NCBI GenBank assembly: GCA_900541565.1
Contig: UQKB01000012.1
Coordinates: 1-53,415 of the forward strand
Source of the DNA: an uncultured Oscillospiraceae bacterium
GTDB taxonomy: Bacteria; Bacillota; Clostridia; Oscillospirales; Acutalibacteraceae
Direction: 5' to 3'
DNA: 53,415 nucleotides
Both the position numbers and the translations under genes were made by a program. Within the stretch, counting starts at the first letter, position 1. Each line of letters opens with the position of its first letter. The notes beneath the pieces are model-generated. The model did no database searches. It was not told the origin of the DNA and saw only the letters and a program-made list of their open reading frames with translations. Shown here piece after piece: positions 41,036 through 50,381 of this stretch.

Positions 41036-44000
41036 ATGAACAGGTTGAAGAAATTTACAAGCTTTGTGCTTGTTTTTGTGATGCTCTGCTCGCTTTTTAT
41101 TGCGACGGCCGGTACATCTGCGGCCCTGCAGCCATATTGCAAGGGCGACGTTACGGGCGACGGGCAGATTACAACAAAGGATGTGCTGGAAATCCAAAAG
41201 TCCATTGCCAATATGCTTGCGTTTACACAGCAGCAGGAGGACGCAGCGGAGGTCACGGGCGACGGGAAGATCAGCATCAGCGACGTATTGAAAATACAAA
41301 AATATATTGCAAAGATGATCGATACGCTGGAGCCGGAGGCGCTTACAAAAGCGCGGTGGATAGATATGCTGGTTCAGGCCTGCGGCATAGCGAATGCCGA
41401 TGAAGCGTCTGACCCATATTATGAAGATGTGCCGCAGGAACACCTGTACTATACGCCTGTTCAGGCAGCGGCTGCGTTTGGTGTGCTTCCGGACGAAGGG
41501 ATGCTTTATCCGGACAATGCAGCAACCAGGGAATATGCGGCTTATACGGCTGTGCATGCGCTGGGCTTTTATGACAACGGCTATACGCTTTCCTGTGCAG
41601 ACGCTGCACAAGTAACCTATAAGCCGGAAGCATTTATCGCTTTGCAGCTTTCCCTGCTTTCTTTGCAGGACGGCAGCTTTCATCCGGACGGCGTCCTTAC
41701 GCTTGCACAGGCGCAGGAAGTGCTTTCTGCGGCAGAGCGGATCAAACAGGGGGAGCAAATAGACCCGGATTATAACAGTACGGTTACATACCAAAGCGGC
41801 GTTTTGCAGCTGGATGCATCGGATATCGTTTCCTACGGGGAAAATACGGTAACGCTTGCTGCGGGAAGCCCGCAGCTGCAGGCAGGCGATGTTTTTGTAG
41901 AGCCGGAAAGCCAGCTTGCCCGTCAGGTGGTGCGTGTGCAAACGCAAAACGGGCAGACGGTGGTACAGACACAGCAGCCGGACTTTACGCAGATAGCCGA
42001 TTCTTTTGACGTGCAGCAAACGGCTTATGGGGATGTAGAAGAAGCACAGCCTCTGGAGGAGGGTGTGGAAATCAGCTACGAGCAGGCGGTGGAGAAAAAG
42101 GTAAACAGCGCCAAAGCACAGGAAAGCAGCGGGACCGGGATTTCGCAAAAGCTTGTTGTTTCGCTTGCAAATTATCCAATCGGCGAAGGCGTAAATGCGT
42201 CTTTTCGGATAGAAATTCCCACCCCGCAGGTCGATTTTAAGTTTAAAGGGCAAATAACGGGCGACAGCCTGTATATTGAAGATATGTACGTGGCATTACA
42301 GCAGGAAGCGAATGTAGTTATGGAGGTGGCCGCTTCTACAGAGCATACGGCGCCGCTTGGCACGAACATCAAGCTTCTGCGCGTGCCGGTGCCGTTGGGC
42401 TATGGCTTTTTTGTCAATGTCGATTTTGGCTTGAAGGCTACGCTGGAGGGCAAGCTTGCGCTTACTACATCTATTGCAGAAACGGCAGGCGTGCGCATTG
42501 TGCATAATATGCCGGCTACGGTTCACGATTTAAAAAGTTCCGTACAGGCGGAGATCAACGCATCTGTCAAAGCGGGTGTGGAAGCCGGACTGGTCTTTTC
42601 TTTCCTGAAGTTTGATATTATGGACTTTACTTTATTTTCAGGCGCTGCGGCAGAGCTGTCTGTCCTTGGCAAAATCAGCGAATATGCACAGCTGTGCGGC
42701 GATGCCGTTGTTTATGCGTTTGCCGAGCTTTCGCTGGGAGATAAAAGCCTGTGCGGGCAGCTGCTTGGAATTACCTATAAAGTGGAGCTTATGAATAAAG
42801 ATAACTCCATTTTGCGCTTTGGCACCCACTGGGAAGACGGGCAGTTTATACCAGAATGCACGCGCAACGACGCAACGCGGCCGACTGCGCCGGAGGTTCC
42901 CACACAGCCGCCGTTGCCGGATTTGGGTACGCCCAGCGCTTTACAGGAAAGTGAGTTTACAGTCTACAGCAACAGTGAGACCTGGGCAGATCCGGATCCG
43001 AAGGAAGGCGCTGTAACGGTGGAGGAAAGCTGCACAAAACAAAACATTATCATCCCTGAAACCGTGCAGGTTCCTAAATATGATCAAGCAGGGGAGCAGG
43101 TCGGGCTTGTAAGCGTGCCGGTAACGAGGGTGTCCATATACAGCCCGCATGTGCTGGCCGTGACTTTACCGAAAACCTTGTTTATGTATGCGGAAAGCGA
43201 CAATCCTCTGAGTGGCAGCGTTTCCCTTACGGAAAATGTAGTCAGCGTAACCTTTGCGCCGGGTACGGAGAAAATTGGAGAGATCGCTTCTTACAGCGGG
43301 GGCCATGGCGTGCGCCAGGTACAGCTTCCCGATAGCGTGACGGAGATTGGAGACAATGCTTTCTGCGGTACCGCCCTAGAAACGCTTGCTCTTCCTTCAA
43401 GCGTGCAAAAGATTGGAAGCAATGCTTTTAGCGATTGTACATATCTGCGTGAGCTGGAACTGCCCGCAGGGGTGCAGATTGGAGATATGGCTTTCTACGA
43501 ATGTGAAAGCCTGCGGGAGGTTGTGATCCCGCAGGGCGCAGAGCTTGGGTACCGCAGTTTTTATTATAGCGGTCTTGAAACAGTTACCATAGAAGGAGAT
43601 GTAACCTTTGGCACAGATGGATATTACAGCAGTGCGTTTGAAGAAAACGAATATCTGTACGAGGTTGTGCTGGAAGACGGTGTAAAAGAGATTGGCGCGC
43701 GGGCATTTTACCGCTGTCCTCTGCTTGCGAAGGTTACTTTGGCAGACAGTATAGCAGAAGCCGGGGAAGGTGCGTTTGCATTTTGTGCTTCGCTGAAGTC
43801 GGTTACCATACCAAAGGGGCTTGACAAAATTTCTGAACGTATGTTTATGAATTCGGGGCTTACAAGTATTGTGATTCCCTCCAATATTACGGAAATCGGC
43901 GCAAATGCGTTTGATGGCTGCAATATGACGACGGTAACGGTGGAGGAAGGGCTTAGGGTGCTCAACGAAGGGGCGCTGCGGCTGAGCTCGCTTGCACAAC

Positions 44001-44209
44001 GCATCACACTGCCTGCAAGCCTGCAGGAGATCCGAACAGATGGGTATATGCAAACTGTTTGCGCAAACACAGTCATTATAAAAAGCCCAAATGTAAAAAT
44101 AGAACAAGGGGAAGTAGGCGCGATTTGGGCGCAGGAAATTTATGCACCCAGCGGCTCGACCGCGGAGCAATATGCAAAGCAAAACGGAATAGAATTCCAT
44201 ACACTGTAA
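41036..44209 (+). CDS. Secreted protein: N-terminal dockerin, central region, BspA-like leucine-rich repeats
   Basis: The 1057-residue protein has a signal peptide (to about residue 29) and immediately a type I dockerin (about 34-95) with loops GDVTGDGQITTKDVLEIQK and VTGDGKISISDVLKIQK. An SLH-like helical region follows (about 100-240), then a beta-rich central region of unknown type (about 260-620), a Pro-rich linker, and LRR_5/BspA repeats (about 750-1040), for example PDSVTEIGDNAFCGTALETL and IPSNITEIGANAFDGC. BspA repeats bind host or bacterial surface ligands. The dockerin would put this adhesin-like protein on the same scaffold as the amylase. An N-terminal dockerin is less usual than a C-terminal one. 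Confidence 0.88.
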   Translation: MNRLKKFTSFVLVFVMLCSLFIATAGTSAALQPYCKGDVTGDGQITTKDVLEIQKSIANMLAFTQQQEDAAEVTGDGKISISDVLKIQKYIAKMIDTLEPEALTKARWIDMLVQACGIANADEASDPYYEDVPQEHLYYTPVQAAAAFGVLPDEGMLYPDNAATREYAAYTAVHALGFYDNGYTLSCADAAQVTYKPEAFIALQLSLLSLQDGSFHPDGVLTLAQAQEVLSAAERIKQGEQIDPDYNSTVTYQSGVLQLDASDIVSYGENTVTLAAGSPQLQAGDVFVEPESQLARQVVRVQTQNGQTVVQTQQPDFTQIADSFDVQQTAYGDVEEAQPLEEGVEISYEQAVEKKVNSAKAQESSGTGISQKLVVSLANYPIGEGVNASFRIEIPTPQVDFKFKGQITGDSLYIEDMYVALQQEANVVMEVAASTEHTAPLGTNIKLLRVPVPLGYGFFVNVDFGLKATLEGKLALTTSIAETAGVRIVHNMPATVHDLKSSVQAEINASVKAGVEAGLVFSFLKFDIMDFTLFSGAAAELSVLGKISEYAQLCGDAVVYAFAELSLGDKSLCGQLLGITYKVELMNKDNSILRFGTHWEDGQFIPECTRNDATRPTAPEVPTQPPLPDLGTPSALQESEFTVYSNSETWADPDPKEGAVTVEESCTKQNIIIPETVQVPKYDQAGEQVGLVSVPVTRVSIYSPHVLAVTLPKTLFMYAESDNPLSGSVSLTENVVSVTFAPGTEKIGEIASYSGGHGVRQVQLPDSVTEIGDNAFCGTALETLALPSSVQKIGSNAFSDCTYLRELELPAGVQIGDMAFYECESLREVVIPQGAELGYRSFYYSGLETVTIEGDVTFGTDGYYSSAFEENEYLYEVVLEDGVKEIGARAFYRCPLLAKVTLADSIAEAGEGAFAFCASLKSVTIPKGLDKISERMFMNSGLTSIVIPSNITEIGANAFDGCNMTTVTVEEGLRVLNEGALRLSSLAQRITLPASLQEIRTDGYMQTVCANTVIIKSPNVKIEQGEVGAIWAQEIYAPSGSTAEQYAKQNGIEFHTL

Positions 44210-44221
44210 CCCCAAATTTTG

Positions 44222-44260
44222 AACCCGTCTGTTGGCAGTTTTGCCCGCAGGCGGGTTTTC
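44222..44260 (+). terminator. Terminator after dockerin-LRR gene
   Basis: Stem AACCCGTCTG / CAGGCGGGTT (44222-44231, 44248-44257, one G-T pair), then TTC. Confidence 0.7.
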
Positions 44261-44274
44261 AGCGACTTTTGCTG

Positions 44275-44303
44275 TTGACATTGCAAAAAAGCTGCCTTAT
44301 ACT
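44275..44303 (+). promoter_or_regulatory. SigA-type promoter of XRE-cupin/acyl-CoA synthetase operon
   Basis: TTGACA (44275-44280), 17-bp spacer, TATACT (44298-44303). Confidence 0.8.
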
Positions 44304-44373
44304 TTAAAGGATAAACCAGCCGTTCTACAGCATAAAGCGATGACGCTGTAAAACTCTGAAAGGATGCGAATCT

Positions 44374-44958
44374 ATGGAAACAAGAATTGTAGAAACAGCC
44401 CAGCGCATTAAGGGTCTGCGCGAGCTTTTGGACATTACGCCGCAGGAAATGGCACAGGCTACCGGCATGTCTGTGGAAGCATATCTGTCGCATGAAAACG
44501 GCGAGCATGACTTTAGCTTTACCTTTTTATACAATTGCGCCGACAAGCTTGGGGTAGATATTGTAGAGCTGTTAACGGGGGAAAATCCGCGCCTTAGCCA
44601 CTATTCCATTGTCAGAAAAGGGGAAGGGCTGGACATCAAGCGCAGAAAAAGCTTTAAATACCGACATTTGTGCTACCGGTTTAAAAATAAATATGCAGAA
44701 GCGTTTCTTGTCAATGCGCCGTATGTACAGGAGGAGCAGGATATGCCGATCCACCTGTCCACGCATGAAGGGCAGGAATTTGACTATATTTTAAAGGGAA
44801 GCCTGAAGGTTGTTATGGAGGACCATGTTGAAATCCTTCATGAGGGCGATTCTATCTATTACGATTCCGGAAGAGGGCACGGCATGATTGCAACAGGCGG
44901 GCAGCCGTGTGAATTTTTGGCGATTACCATTCATCCTCCGAAAAATGCGCAAAAGTAA
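44374..44958 (+). CDS. XRE-family regulator with cupin domain
   Basis: The 194-residue protein joins an N-terminal helix-turn-helix (RIKGLRELLDITPQEMAQAT, residues about 10-65) to a C-terminal cupin (about 115-190) with HLSTHEGQEFDYILKG and HEGDSIYYDSGRGHGM, the two cupin motifs. Such regulators sense a small molecule through the cupin. It lies 48 bp before an acyl-CoA synthetase gene; this pairing recurs in gut Clostridia and suggests it controls that gene in response to the acid or its CoA ester (inference). Confidence 0.92.
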   Translation: METRIVETAQRIKGLRELLDITPQEMAQATGMSVEAYLSHENGEHDFSFTFLYNCADKLGVDIVELLTGENPRLSHYSIVRKGEGLDIKRRKSFKYRHLCYRFKNKYAEAFLVNAPYVQEEQDMPIHLSTHEGQEFDYILKGSLKVVMEDHVEILHEGDSIYYDSGRGHGMIATGGQPCEFLAITIHPPKNAQK

Positions 44959-45006
44959 GCTTGTATCGATTTGATTTATACCAAAGCGAAAGGAACAGAA
45001 AACGCT

Positions 45007-46653
45007 ATGCTGAATATCCATCAGAAATTTTGCAGGGAAACATTTTATAACGGGCAGCTTGTTGGCTTTGAACCCGTTTATGAGAAGGATTTTAACTTTG
45101 CCTATGACGTAATAGATGCCATTGCGAAAGAAGAGCCCAGCCGCCGCGCCATGCTGTGGTGCAATGACAAGGGGGAAGAACATACCTTTACTTTTGCAGA
45201 TGTTTCCAAATACAGTAATATGGCGGCAAATATGTTTACAAGCCTTGGAATCAAGCGGGGCGACACGGTGGTTTTGATTCTGAAAAGGCATTATCAGTTC
45301 TGGTTTGCCCTGCTGGGTTTACATAAAATTGGTGCGGTGAGCATTCCTGCGACAAATCTGCTGACAAAAAAGGACCTGGTGTACCGTTTTAATGCGGCGA
45401 AAGTCAAAGCGGTTGTCTGTACGACGGACGGAGAGGTTTTGGAGCATGTGGAAGCGGCGCAGCCGGAATCCCCAACGCTGCAGGTCAAAATCAGTGTCAA
45501 GGGCAGCGTGCCCGGATGGGTTGATTTTGATCAGGAGCTTTCACGTTATCCCGACACGCTGGAGCGCGTGGAAACGCTGTGTACAGACCCTATGCTTTTG
45601 TACTTTACGTCGGGCACAACCGGCATGCCTAAAATGGTGTGGCATGACCATACCTACCCGCTGGGGCATATCATTACCGCAAAATACTGGCACAATGTTA
45701 TACCGGACGGCCTGCATTTAACCCTTTCCGATACAGGCTGGATGAAGGCTATGTGGGGAAAGCTGTATGGGCAGTGGTTTATGGAAGCTGGGATCTTTGT
45801 CTGTGACTTTGACAAGTTTACGCCAAGCGAGCTTTTGCCGCTTTTTGCAAAATACCAGATCACTACGTTTTGCGCGCCTCCGACCATGTACCGCTTTTTT
45901 ATTAAAGAAGATTTAAACAAATACGACCTTTCCAGCATCCGGCATGCTACCATTGCCGGCGAGCCGCTGAACCCGGAAGTATTTAACCAGTTTTATAAGG
46001 CGACGGGCCTTAAGCTGATGGAAGGCTTTGGACAGACGGAAACAACGCTGACGCTCTTTAATGCAGTTGGAACGACTCCAAAGCCCGGTTCTATGGGAAA
46101 ACCGTCCCCCGCTTATTCGGTTGATCTGATCGACTGTGAAGGCAATTCTGTCCCGCCCGGAACCGTGGGGGAAATTGTCATTCGAACAGATCATGGAAAG
46201 CCCTGTGGTATGTTTGACGGTTATTATCAAAATCCGGATATGACCAAAACAGTTTGGGATCATAATATTTATCATACCGGCGATACGGCCTGGCGCGATG
46301 AAGACGGTTATTTTTGGTATGTCGGCAGAACAGACGACATTATCAAATCTTCCGGATACAGAATCGGTCCGTTTGAGATTGAAAGCGTTATTATGGAGCA
46401 CCCCTGCTGTTTGGAATGTGCAATCACCGGTGTGCCGGATCCGATCCGCGGGCAGGTCGTCAAAGCGACGATTGTTCTGGCAAAGGGCTATACGGCCAGC
46501 GAAGAGCTGAAAAAGGAAATCCAAAATTATGTAAAAAAGCAGACGGCACCGTATAAATATCCCAGGGTGGTAGAGTTCGTCGAGGAGCTTCCCAAGACGA
46601 TCAGCGGGAAGATCCGCAGGACAGAAATCCGTGGAGACCAGAAAAAAGAATGA
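45007..46653 (+). CDS. AMP-forming acyl-CoA synthetase
   Basis: The 548-residue ligase has the ANL superfamily motifs: YFTSGTTGMPKM (A3), MEGFGQTETTL (A5), YHTGDTAWRDEDGYFWYVGR (A7/A8), SSGYRIGPFEIES and the C-terminal catalytic Lys in PKTISGKIRR. The GYRIGPFEIES form and the length resemble medium-chain acyl-CoA synthetases more than Acs acetyl-CoA synthetase. It activates a carboxylic acid to its CoA thioester; the chain length cannot be fixed. ATG 45007 has AAAGGAA about 10 nt upstream. Confidence 0.9.
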   Translation: MLNIHQKFCRETFYNGQLVGFEPVYEKDFNFAYDVIDAIAKEEPSRRAMLWCNDKGEEHTFTFADVSKYSNMAANMFTSLGIKRGDTVVLILKRHYQFWFALLGLHKIGAVSIPATNLLTKKDLVYRFNAAKVKAVVCTTDGEVLEHVEAAQPESPTLQVKISVKGSVPGWVDFDQELSRYPDTLERVETLCTDPMLLYFTSGTTGMPKMVWHDHTYPLGHIITAKYWHNVIPDGLHLTLSDTGWMKAMWGKLYGQWFMEAGIFVCDFDKFTPSELLPLFAKYQITTFCAPPTMYRFFIKEDLNKYDLSSIRHATIAGEPLNPEVFNQFYKATGLKLMEGFGQTETTLTLFNAVGTTPKPGSMGKPSPAYSVDLIDCEGNSVPPGTVGEIVIRTDHGKPCGMFDGYYQNPDMTKTVWDHNIYHTGDTAWRDEDGYFWYVGRTDDIIKSSGYRIGPFEIESVIMEHPCCLECAITGVPDPIRGQVVKATIVLAKGYTASEELKKEIQNYVKKQTAPYKYPRVVEFVEELPKTISGKIRRTEIRGDQKKE

Positions 46654-46670
46654 CGGCGTTGCGGCAATAT

Positions 46671-46700
46671 AGGGCAGACAGAGAGATCTGCCCTTTTTTA
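46671..46700 (+). terminator. Terminator after acyl-CoA synthetase gene
   Basis: Stem AGGGCAGA / TCTGCCCT (46671-46678, 46687-46694), then T-rich. Confidence 0.88.
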
Positions 46701-46743
46701 TCATATGCATTCCTTGTTTAAAAACAAACAGAGGGGGAGAATG

Positions 46744-48495
46744 ATGAAAACAGAGGCGGTTTTTCATAAAGCGGAAGGCAACATGTGCTGCCAAATCAAT
46801 GAAGAGGAGCTTTCTATCAGTATTCTAACGGGGTATGACGTCAAGCGGGTGTTTATCATTTATGGGGACCCATATCAGGCCGGCATTCTGGGGGGCTTGG
46901 AAAAATGGGAAGGTACCCGTGCAGAGATGAAAAATAAAATAGAGCTGAAAGACCATATCCGGTGGACGATTACGGTAGCCCCCGCATATAAGCGCTGCAA
47001 ATACTATTTTGAGCTGACCGACGGCAATGAAACGTATTACCTGTTTGAAGACGGGTTTCAGCCGGAAAAAAAGCAGAAACCACCAGAAAGGCGGCAGCAG
47101 TATTTTATTTTTCCATGGATGAACCGCGCGGATCTGAATGTAACGCCCGATTGGGTAAAAGATGCCGTGTGGTACCAGATATTCCCGGACAGGTTCTGTA
47201 ATGGGGACAGCAAAAACGACCCGCAGGATACCAGACCGTGGAAGAGTGAAACGCCGCGGAACATTTACCGTTATGGCGGAGATCTGCAGGGGATTATAGA
47301 TAAGCTTCCGTACCTGGAGAAGCTGGGCGTCAACGCCCTCTATTTAAACCCTGTGTTTGTGTCTGCATCTTCTCATAAATACGATATAAACGATTATTTC
47401 AAGATTGACCCGTCCTTTGGAACGGACCAGACCATGCATACGTTATGCCAGAAGGCCCATGAAAAAGGAATCAAAATCATGCTGGATTTTGTGTTTAACC
47501 ACTGTGGGACGAAGTTTGCGCCCTGGCTTGACGTGCTTGAAAACGGGGACAAATCCAAATATAAGGATTGGTTTATGATTAACGACTGGCCGATTGAACG
47601 GCCGGGGAAAGACACAAAAGACGGCCGCTTTTACTCATTTGCCTTTTCCCCTAACATGCCAAAGCTTAATACCAATCACCCGGAGGTTATTGCGTATTTT
47701 TGCGACGTGTGCAGGCATTGGATCAGGCATTATAAAATTGACGGGCTGCGCTTTGACGTTGCAAATGAGGTTTCTCATGCGTTTTTACGTAAGGTTCGTC
47801 AAGTGGCCAAGCAGGAGAATCCCGAAATTTATTTACTGGGAGAAATATGGCACGATGCGTCAGCCTGGCTGCAGGGCGACCAATTTGACGCGGTTATGCA
47901 TTATCCGCTGCTGGAGGCGTTGTCAGATTTCTGGATGGATGCGTCCATGACAAAACACGATTTTGCCCATGCGCTCAATCGTTGCCGTACCATGTATATG
48001 CCGCAGACAAACGCGGTGCTGTTTAACCTGCTGGATTCGCATGATACAGAGCGGCTGTATTACAGGACAAAAGATGCAGATGCCTTTTATCAGCAGCTGG
48101 CTGTGCTGTTTACACTGCAGGGCAGTCCATGCATTTATTATGGAACAGAGATTATGCTCGATGGGGGACCGGATCCCGACTGCCGCAGATGTATGCCCTG
48201 GAAGGAAATAGAAGACGGGCTGTACGACGACAAAATAAAGACCATGCAGTCTTTGATTGCCCTGCGAAAAAATACGCCGGCGCTGAAAAGCGGCCATATA
48301 CAGTTTGTAAGCTCGACGGAAGATGCAAGAGTGATTGAGTATATAAAAACGGACAGTGCCGGCAAAAGGGTGCTTGTCATGCTCCATGCAGACAGCATGC
48401 CTGTTGCGGTACAGAAAGGCACGCCGCTTTTTGCACGTAAGGTGCAAAACGGTATGCTGCTGCCGGGCGGCGTGTATATATGCAAGCTTCCTTAA
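46744..48495 (+). CDS. Cytoplasmic GH13 neopullulanase/cyclomaltodextrinase-type hydrolase
   Basis: The 583-residue protein has an N-terminal CBM34-like beta domain, then a GH13 barrel beginning DAVWYQIFPDRFCNGD, with DFVFNHCG, the nucleophile in GLRFDVANE (Asp338), the acid/base in LLGEIWH (Glu367) and LLDSHDTERL (Asp434). This matches subfamily 20 (neopullulanase, cyclomaltodextrinase, maltogenic amylase). No signal peptide is present, so it degrades imported maltodextrins inside the cell, complementing the secreted amylase. ATG 46744 is chosen over 46741 for better spacing to GGGGG. Confidence 0.92.
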   Translation: MKTEAVFHKAEGNMCCQINEEELSISILTGYDVKRVFIIYGDPYQAGILGGLEKWEGTRAEMKNKIELKDHIRWTITVAPAYKRCKYYFELTDGNETYYLFEDGFQPEKKQKPPERRQQYFIFPWMNRADLNVTPDWVKDAVWYQIFPDRFCNGDSKNDPQDTRPWKSETPRNIYRYGGDLQGIIDKLPYLEKLGVNALYLNPVFVSASSHKYDINDYFKIDPSFGTDQTMHTLCQKAHEKGIKIMLDFVFNHCGTKFAPWLDVLENGDKSKYKDWFMINDWPIERPGKDTKDGRFYSFAFSPNMPKLNTNHPEVIAYFCDVCRHWIRHYKIDGLRFDVANEVSHAFLRKVRQVAKQENPEIYLLGEIWHDASAWLQGDQFDAVMHYPLLEALSDFWMDASMTKHDFAHALNRCRTMYMPQTNAVLFNLLDSHDTERLYYRTKDADAFYQQLAVLFTLQGSPCIYYGTEIMLDGGPDPDCRRCMPWKEIEDGLYDDKIKTMQSLIALRKNTPALKSGHIQFVSSTEDARVIEYIKTDSAGKRVLVMLHADSMPVAVQKGTPLFARKVQNGMLLPGGVYICKLP

Positions 48496-48578
48496 ACGGA
48501 GCTGCAAATGGAAAGTAAAAAGATACGGAGATGAAAGTTTTAAACTGCGGCATGCTTTATACGGGATGTGGCAACAAT

Positions 48579-48625
48579 AAACCCACGGCAGAACCATAGT
48601 TCATATGGCTCCGCCGTGGGTTTTT
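48579..48625. terminator. Bidirectional terminator, GH13/ferredoxin genes
   Basis: Stem AAACCCACGGC / GCCGTGGGTTT (48579-48589, 48613-48623) with T-rich tracts on the plus side and A-rich before it. Confidence 0.88.
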
Positions 48626-48644
48626 ATACCAAATGAAATTTTCA

Positions 48645-49352
48645 TTATTCCAAAATTTTGCCGTCAACTGAAATGGTTACAACCTGCCAGGGGATGCATT
48701 TTCCGCTTGCCTGCAAAGCGGCTTTTACTGCATGCTCCAGCCCGCCGCAGCATGGAACCTCCATGCGAACAACCGTTACGCTTTTAATCGAATGGTTCTG
48801 TAAAATGGCAGTCAGCTTTTCTGCATAATCTACAGCGTCCAGCTTTGGACAGCCAACCAGCGTAATACGGTTTTTGATAAAACGCTGGTGAAAGTCTGCA
48901 TAGGCATAGGCCGTACAGTCGGCCGCAATCAAAAGGTCTGCGTCTTGAAAATAGGGCGCGTTTACCGGAACAAGGCGAATTTGTACCGGCCATTGGGAAA
49001 GCCTGCTTACAGGCGCCGGGGTAGACGCGTTTTCTGTATCGGCTGTCGCTTCTGCCTTTGGCCGTATGGTCTGTGAATGCGTTCCGGGGCAGCCGCACGG
49101 CAGTTTTTTGCCTGTTTTTGCCTTGTTTGCCAGCACAGCGGCTTCGTCGTATGCGGCCGCTTCGCGTTCCACAAATGTGATCGCACCTGTTGGGCACGCA
49201 GGCAAACAGTCGCCAAGGCCGTCACAGTAATCGTCGCGTAAAAGCCTTGCCTTACCATTTACCATGCCAATAGCGCCCTCGTGGCAGGCGTCTGCACAGG
49301 CGCCGCAGCCGTTGCATTTTTCTTCATTGATTTGAATGATTTTTCTGATCAT
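48645..49352 (-). CDS. 4Fe-4S ferredoxin-type iron-sulfur protein
   Basis: The 235-residue protein has an N-terminal ferredoxin domain with CNGCGACADAC and a second cluster motif CDGLGDCLPACPTG, an intermediate Cys pair (PCGCPG) and a C-terminal domain with AADCTAYAY, VGCPKLD and MEVPCCGG. Proteins of this layout are common in anaerobic Clostridia, often divergent from a Crp/Fnr regulator as here, and may bind metal or form a redox sensor or carrier. Exact role unknown. AGGAGG precedes the ATG. Confidence 0.88.
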   Translation of the reverse strand: MIRKIIQINEEKCNGCGACADACHEGAIGMVNGKARLLRDDYCDGLGDCLPACPTGAITFVEREAAAYDEAAVLANKAKTGKKLPCGCPGTHSQTIRPKAEATADTENASTPAPVSRLSQWPVQIRLVPVNAPYFQDADLLIAADCTAYAYADFHQRFIKNRITLVGCPKLDAVDYAEKLTAILQNHSIKSVTVVRMEVPCCGGLEHAVKAALQASGKCIPWQVVTISVDGKILE

Positions 49353-49415
49353 AACTGTAACCTCCTAAAACTGTAACAATGTCTATACATTTCATACGCC
49401 TTATTTTCTGTTTGG

Positions 49416-49444
49416 TTGACGCTGTAGCCTTATCGTACTACAAT
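49416..49444 (+). promoter_or_regulatory. SigA-type promoter of Crp/Fnr-family gene
   Basis: TTGACG (49416-49421), 17-bp spacer, TACAAT (49439-49444). Confidence 0.75.
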
Positions 49445-49459
49445 AAAAAAAATAAATCG

Positions 49460-49473
49460 GTTGTTTTTACAAC
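49460..49473. promoter_or_regulatory. Inverted repeat, possible Crp/Fnr-family operator
   Basis: GTTGT and ACAAC with a 4-bp T spacer, about 16 bp after the -10 box and just before the ribosome site. The position suits autorepression; the half-sites are short. Confidence 0.45.
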
Positions 49474-49489
49474 GAAAAGGAGCACTTTT

Positions 49490-50182
49490 ATGAAAAAATT
49501 TTTTCCAATATTAGAAAAATCCCCTTTATTTGCCGGAGTAGATAAATCTCAAATAGAAGTTATGCTGGGCTGCATGGATGGCAAAACCGTGCAATATGAA
49601 AAAAATGCCTATATCTTTCGTGCGGGAACATGTACAGAAACAGCCGGATTGCTGCTCGACGGCAGCGCCTGCATTTTTCAGGAGGATTTCTGGGGCAACA
49701 GAAACATTATTGCAAAAATTGCACCGGGGCAGATTTTTGCAGAAGCCTTTGCCTGTACGCAGGGAGCTGTTCTGAATGTCAGCGTTGTTGCAGACGCGCC
49801 TGCCGTCGTTTTGTTTTTGCAGATGAAAAATATGATAGAGGCCTGCGCCGGCGGCAACGTGTTTTACAGCTGCGTGATTTACAACCTGCTTTCAACGCTT
49901 GCACAACGAAATTTATATTTAAATGAAAAGCTGACGCATATGGCGCAACGCACCACCAGGGAAAAACTGCTTTCCTACCTGTCTGCAGAATCGGCCCGCC
50001 AAAACGCCGCAGCTTTTGCTATCCCTTATAACCGCCAGCAGCTTGCCGATTATTTATCGGTAGACCGCAGCGCTATGTCCAATGCGCTGTGTAAGCTGCG
50101 GGATCAGGGCGTTTTGCAGTTTAAAGGAAAGCATTTTGTACTGTGCGAAAAATTTGAGGAAACCCGCCAGATGCAATTATAA
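49490..50182 (+). CDS. Crp/Fnr-family transcriptional regulator
   Basis: The 230-residue protein has a cyclic-nucleotide-binding-type beta domain (LDGSACIFQEDFWGNRNII, APGQIFAEAFAC), a dimer helix, and a C-terminal winged helix with YNRQQLADYLSVDRSAMSNAL as recognition region. No N-terminal Cys cluster for an iron-sulfur sensor is seen. It probably controls the divergent ferredoxin gene and itself, possibly in response to redox or electrophile stress (inference). ATG 49490 follows AAAAGGAG. Confidence 0.93.
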   Translation: MKKFFPILEKSPLFAGVDKSQIEVMLGCMDGKTVQYEKNAYIFRAGTCTETAGLLLDGSACIFQEDFWGNRNIIAKIAPGQIFAEAFACTQGAVLNVSVVADAPAVVLFLQMKNMIEACAGGNVFYSCVIYNLLSTLAQRNLYLNEKLTHMAQRTTREKLLSYLSAESARQNAAAFAIPYNRQQLADYLSVDRSAMSNALCKLRDQGVLQFKGKHFVLCEKFEETRQMQL

Positions 50183-50288
50183 ATAATAACATGTTTTAAA
50201 TATAATATCTTCTTTTACCATGCTTATTGCTTGCATAAAGTAGAAGAGTTGCACATAAAAAATTTGTATTCTTTGTCGATAATCCTCC

Positions 50289-50317
50289 TATACACGATGG
50301 TAAGATTTTGCTATAAT
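50289..50317 (+). promoter_or_regulatory. Probable promoter of secreted amylase gene
   Basis: Consensus TATAAT (50312-50317); the -35 at 17-bp spacing is weak (TATACA, 50289-50294). The 199-bp gap before the gene shows no other clear element. Confidence 0.5.
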
Positions 50318-50381
50318 TTTAAATAGTACCGTCTAAGTCACGGTATGAAAAATGGTAAAACAAAATGAAAGGAAGATTGCA

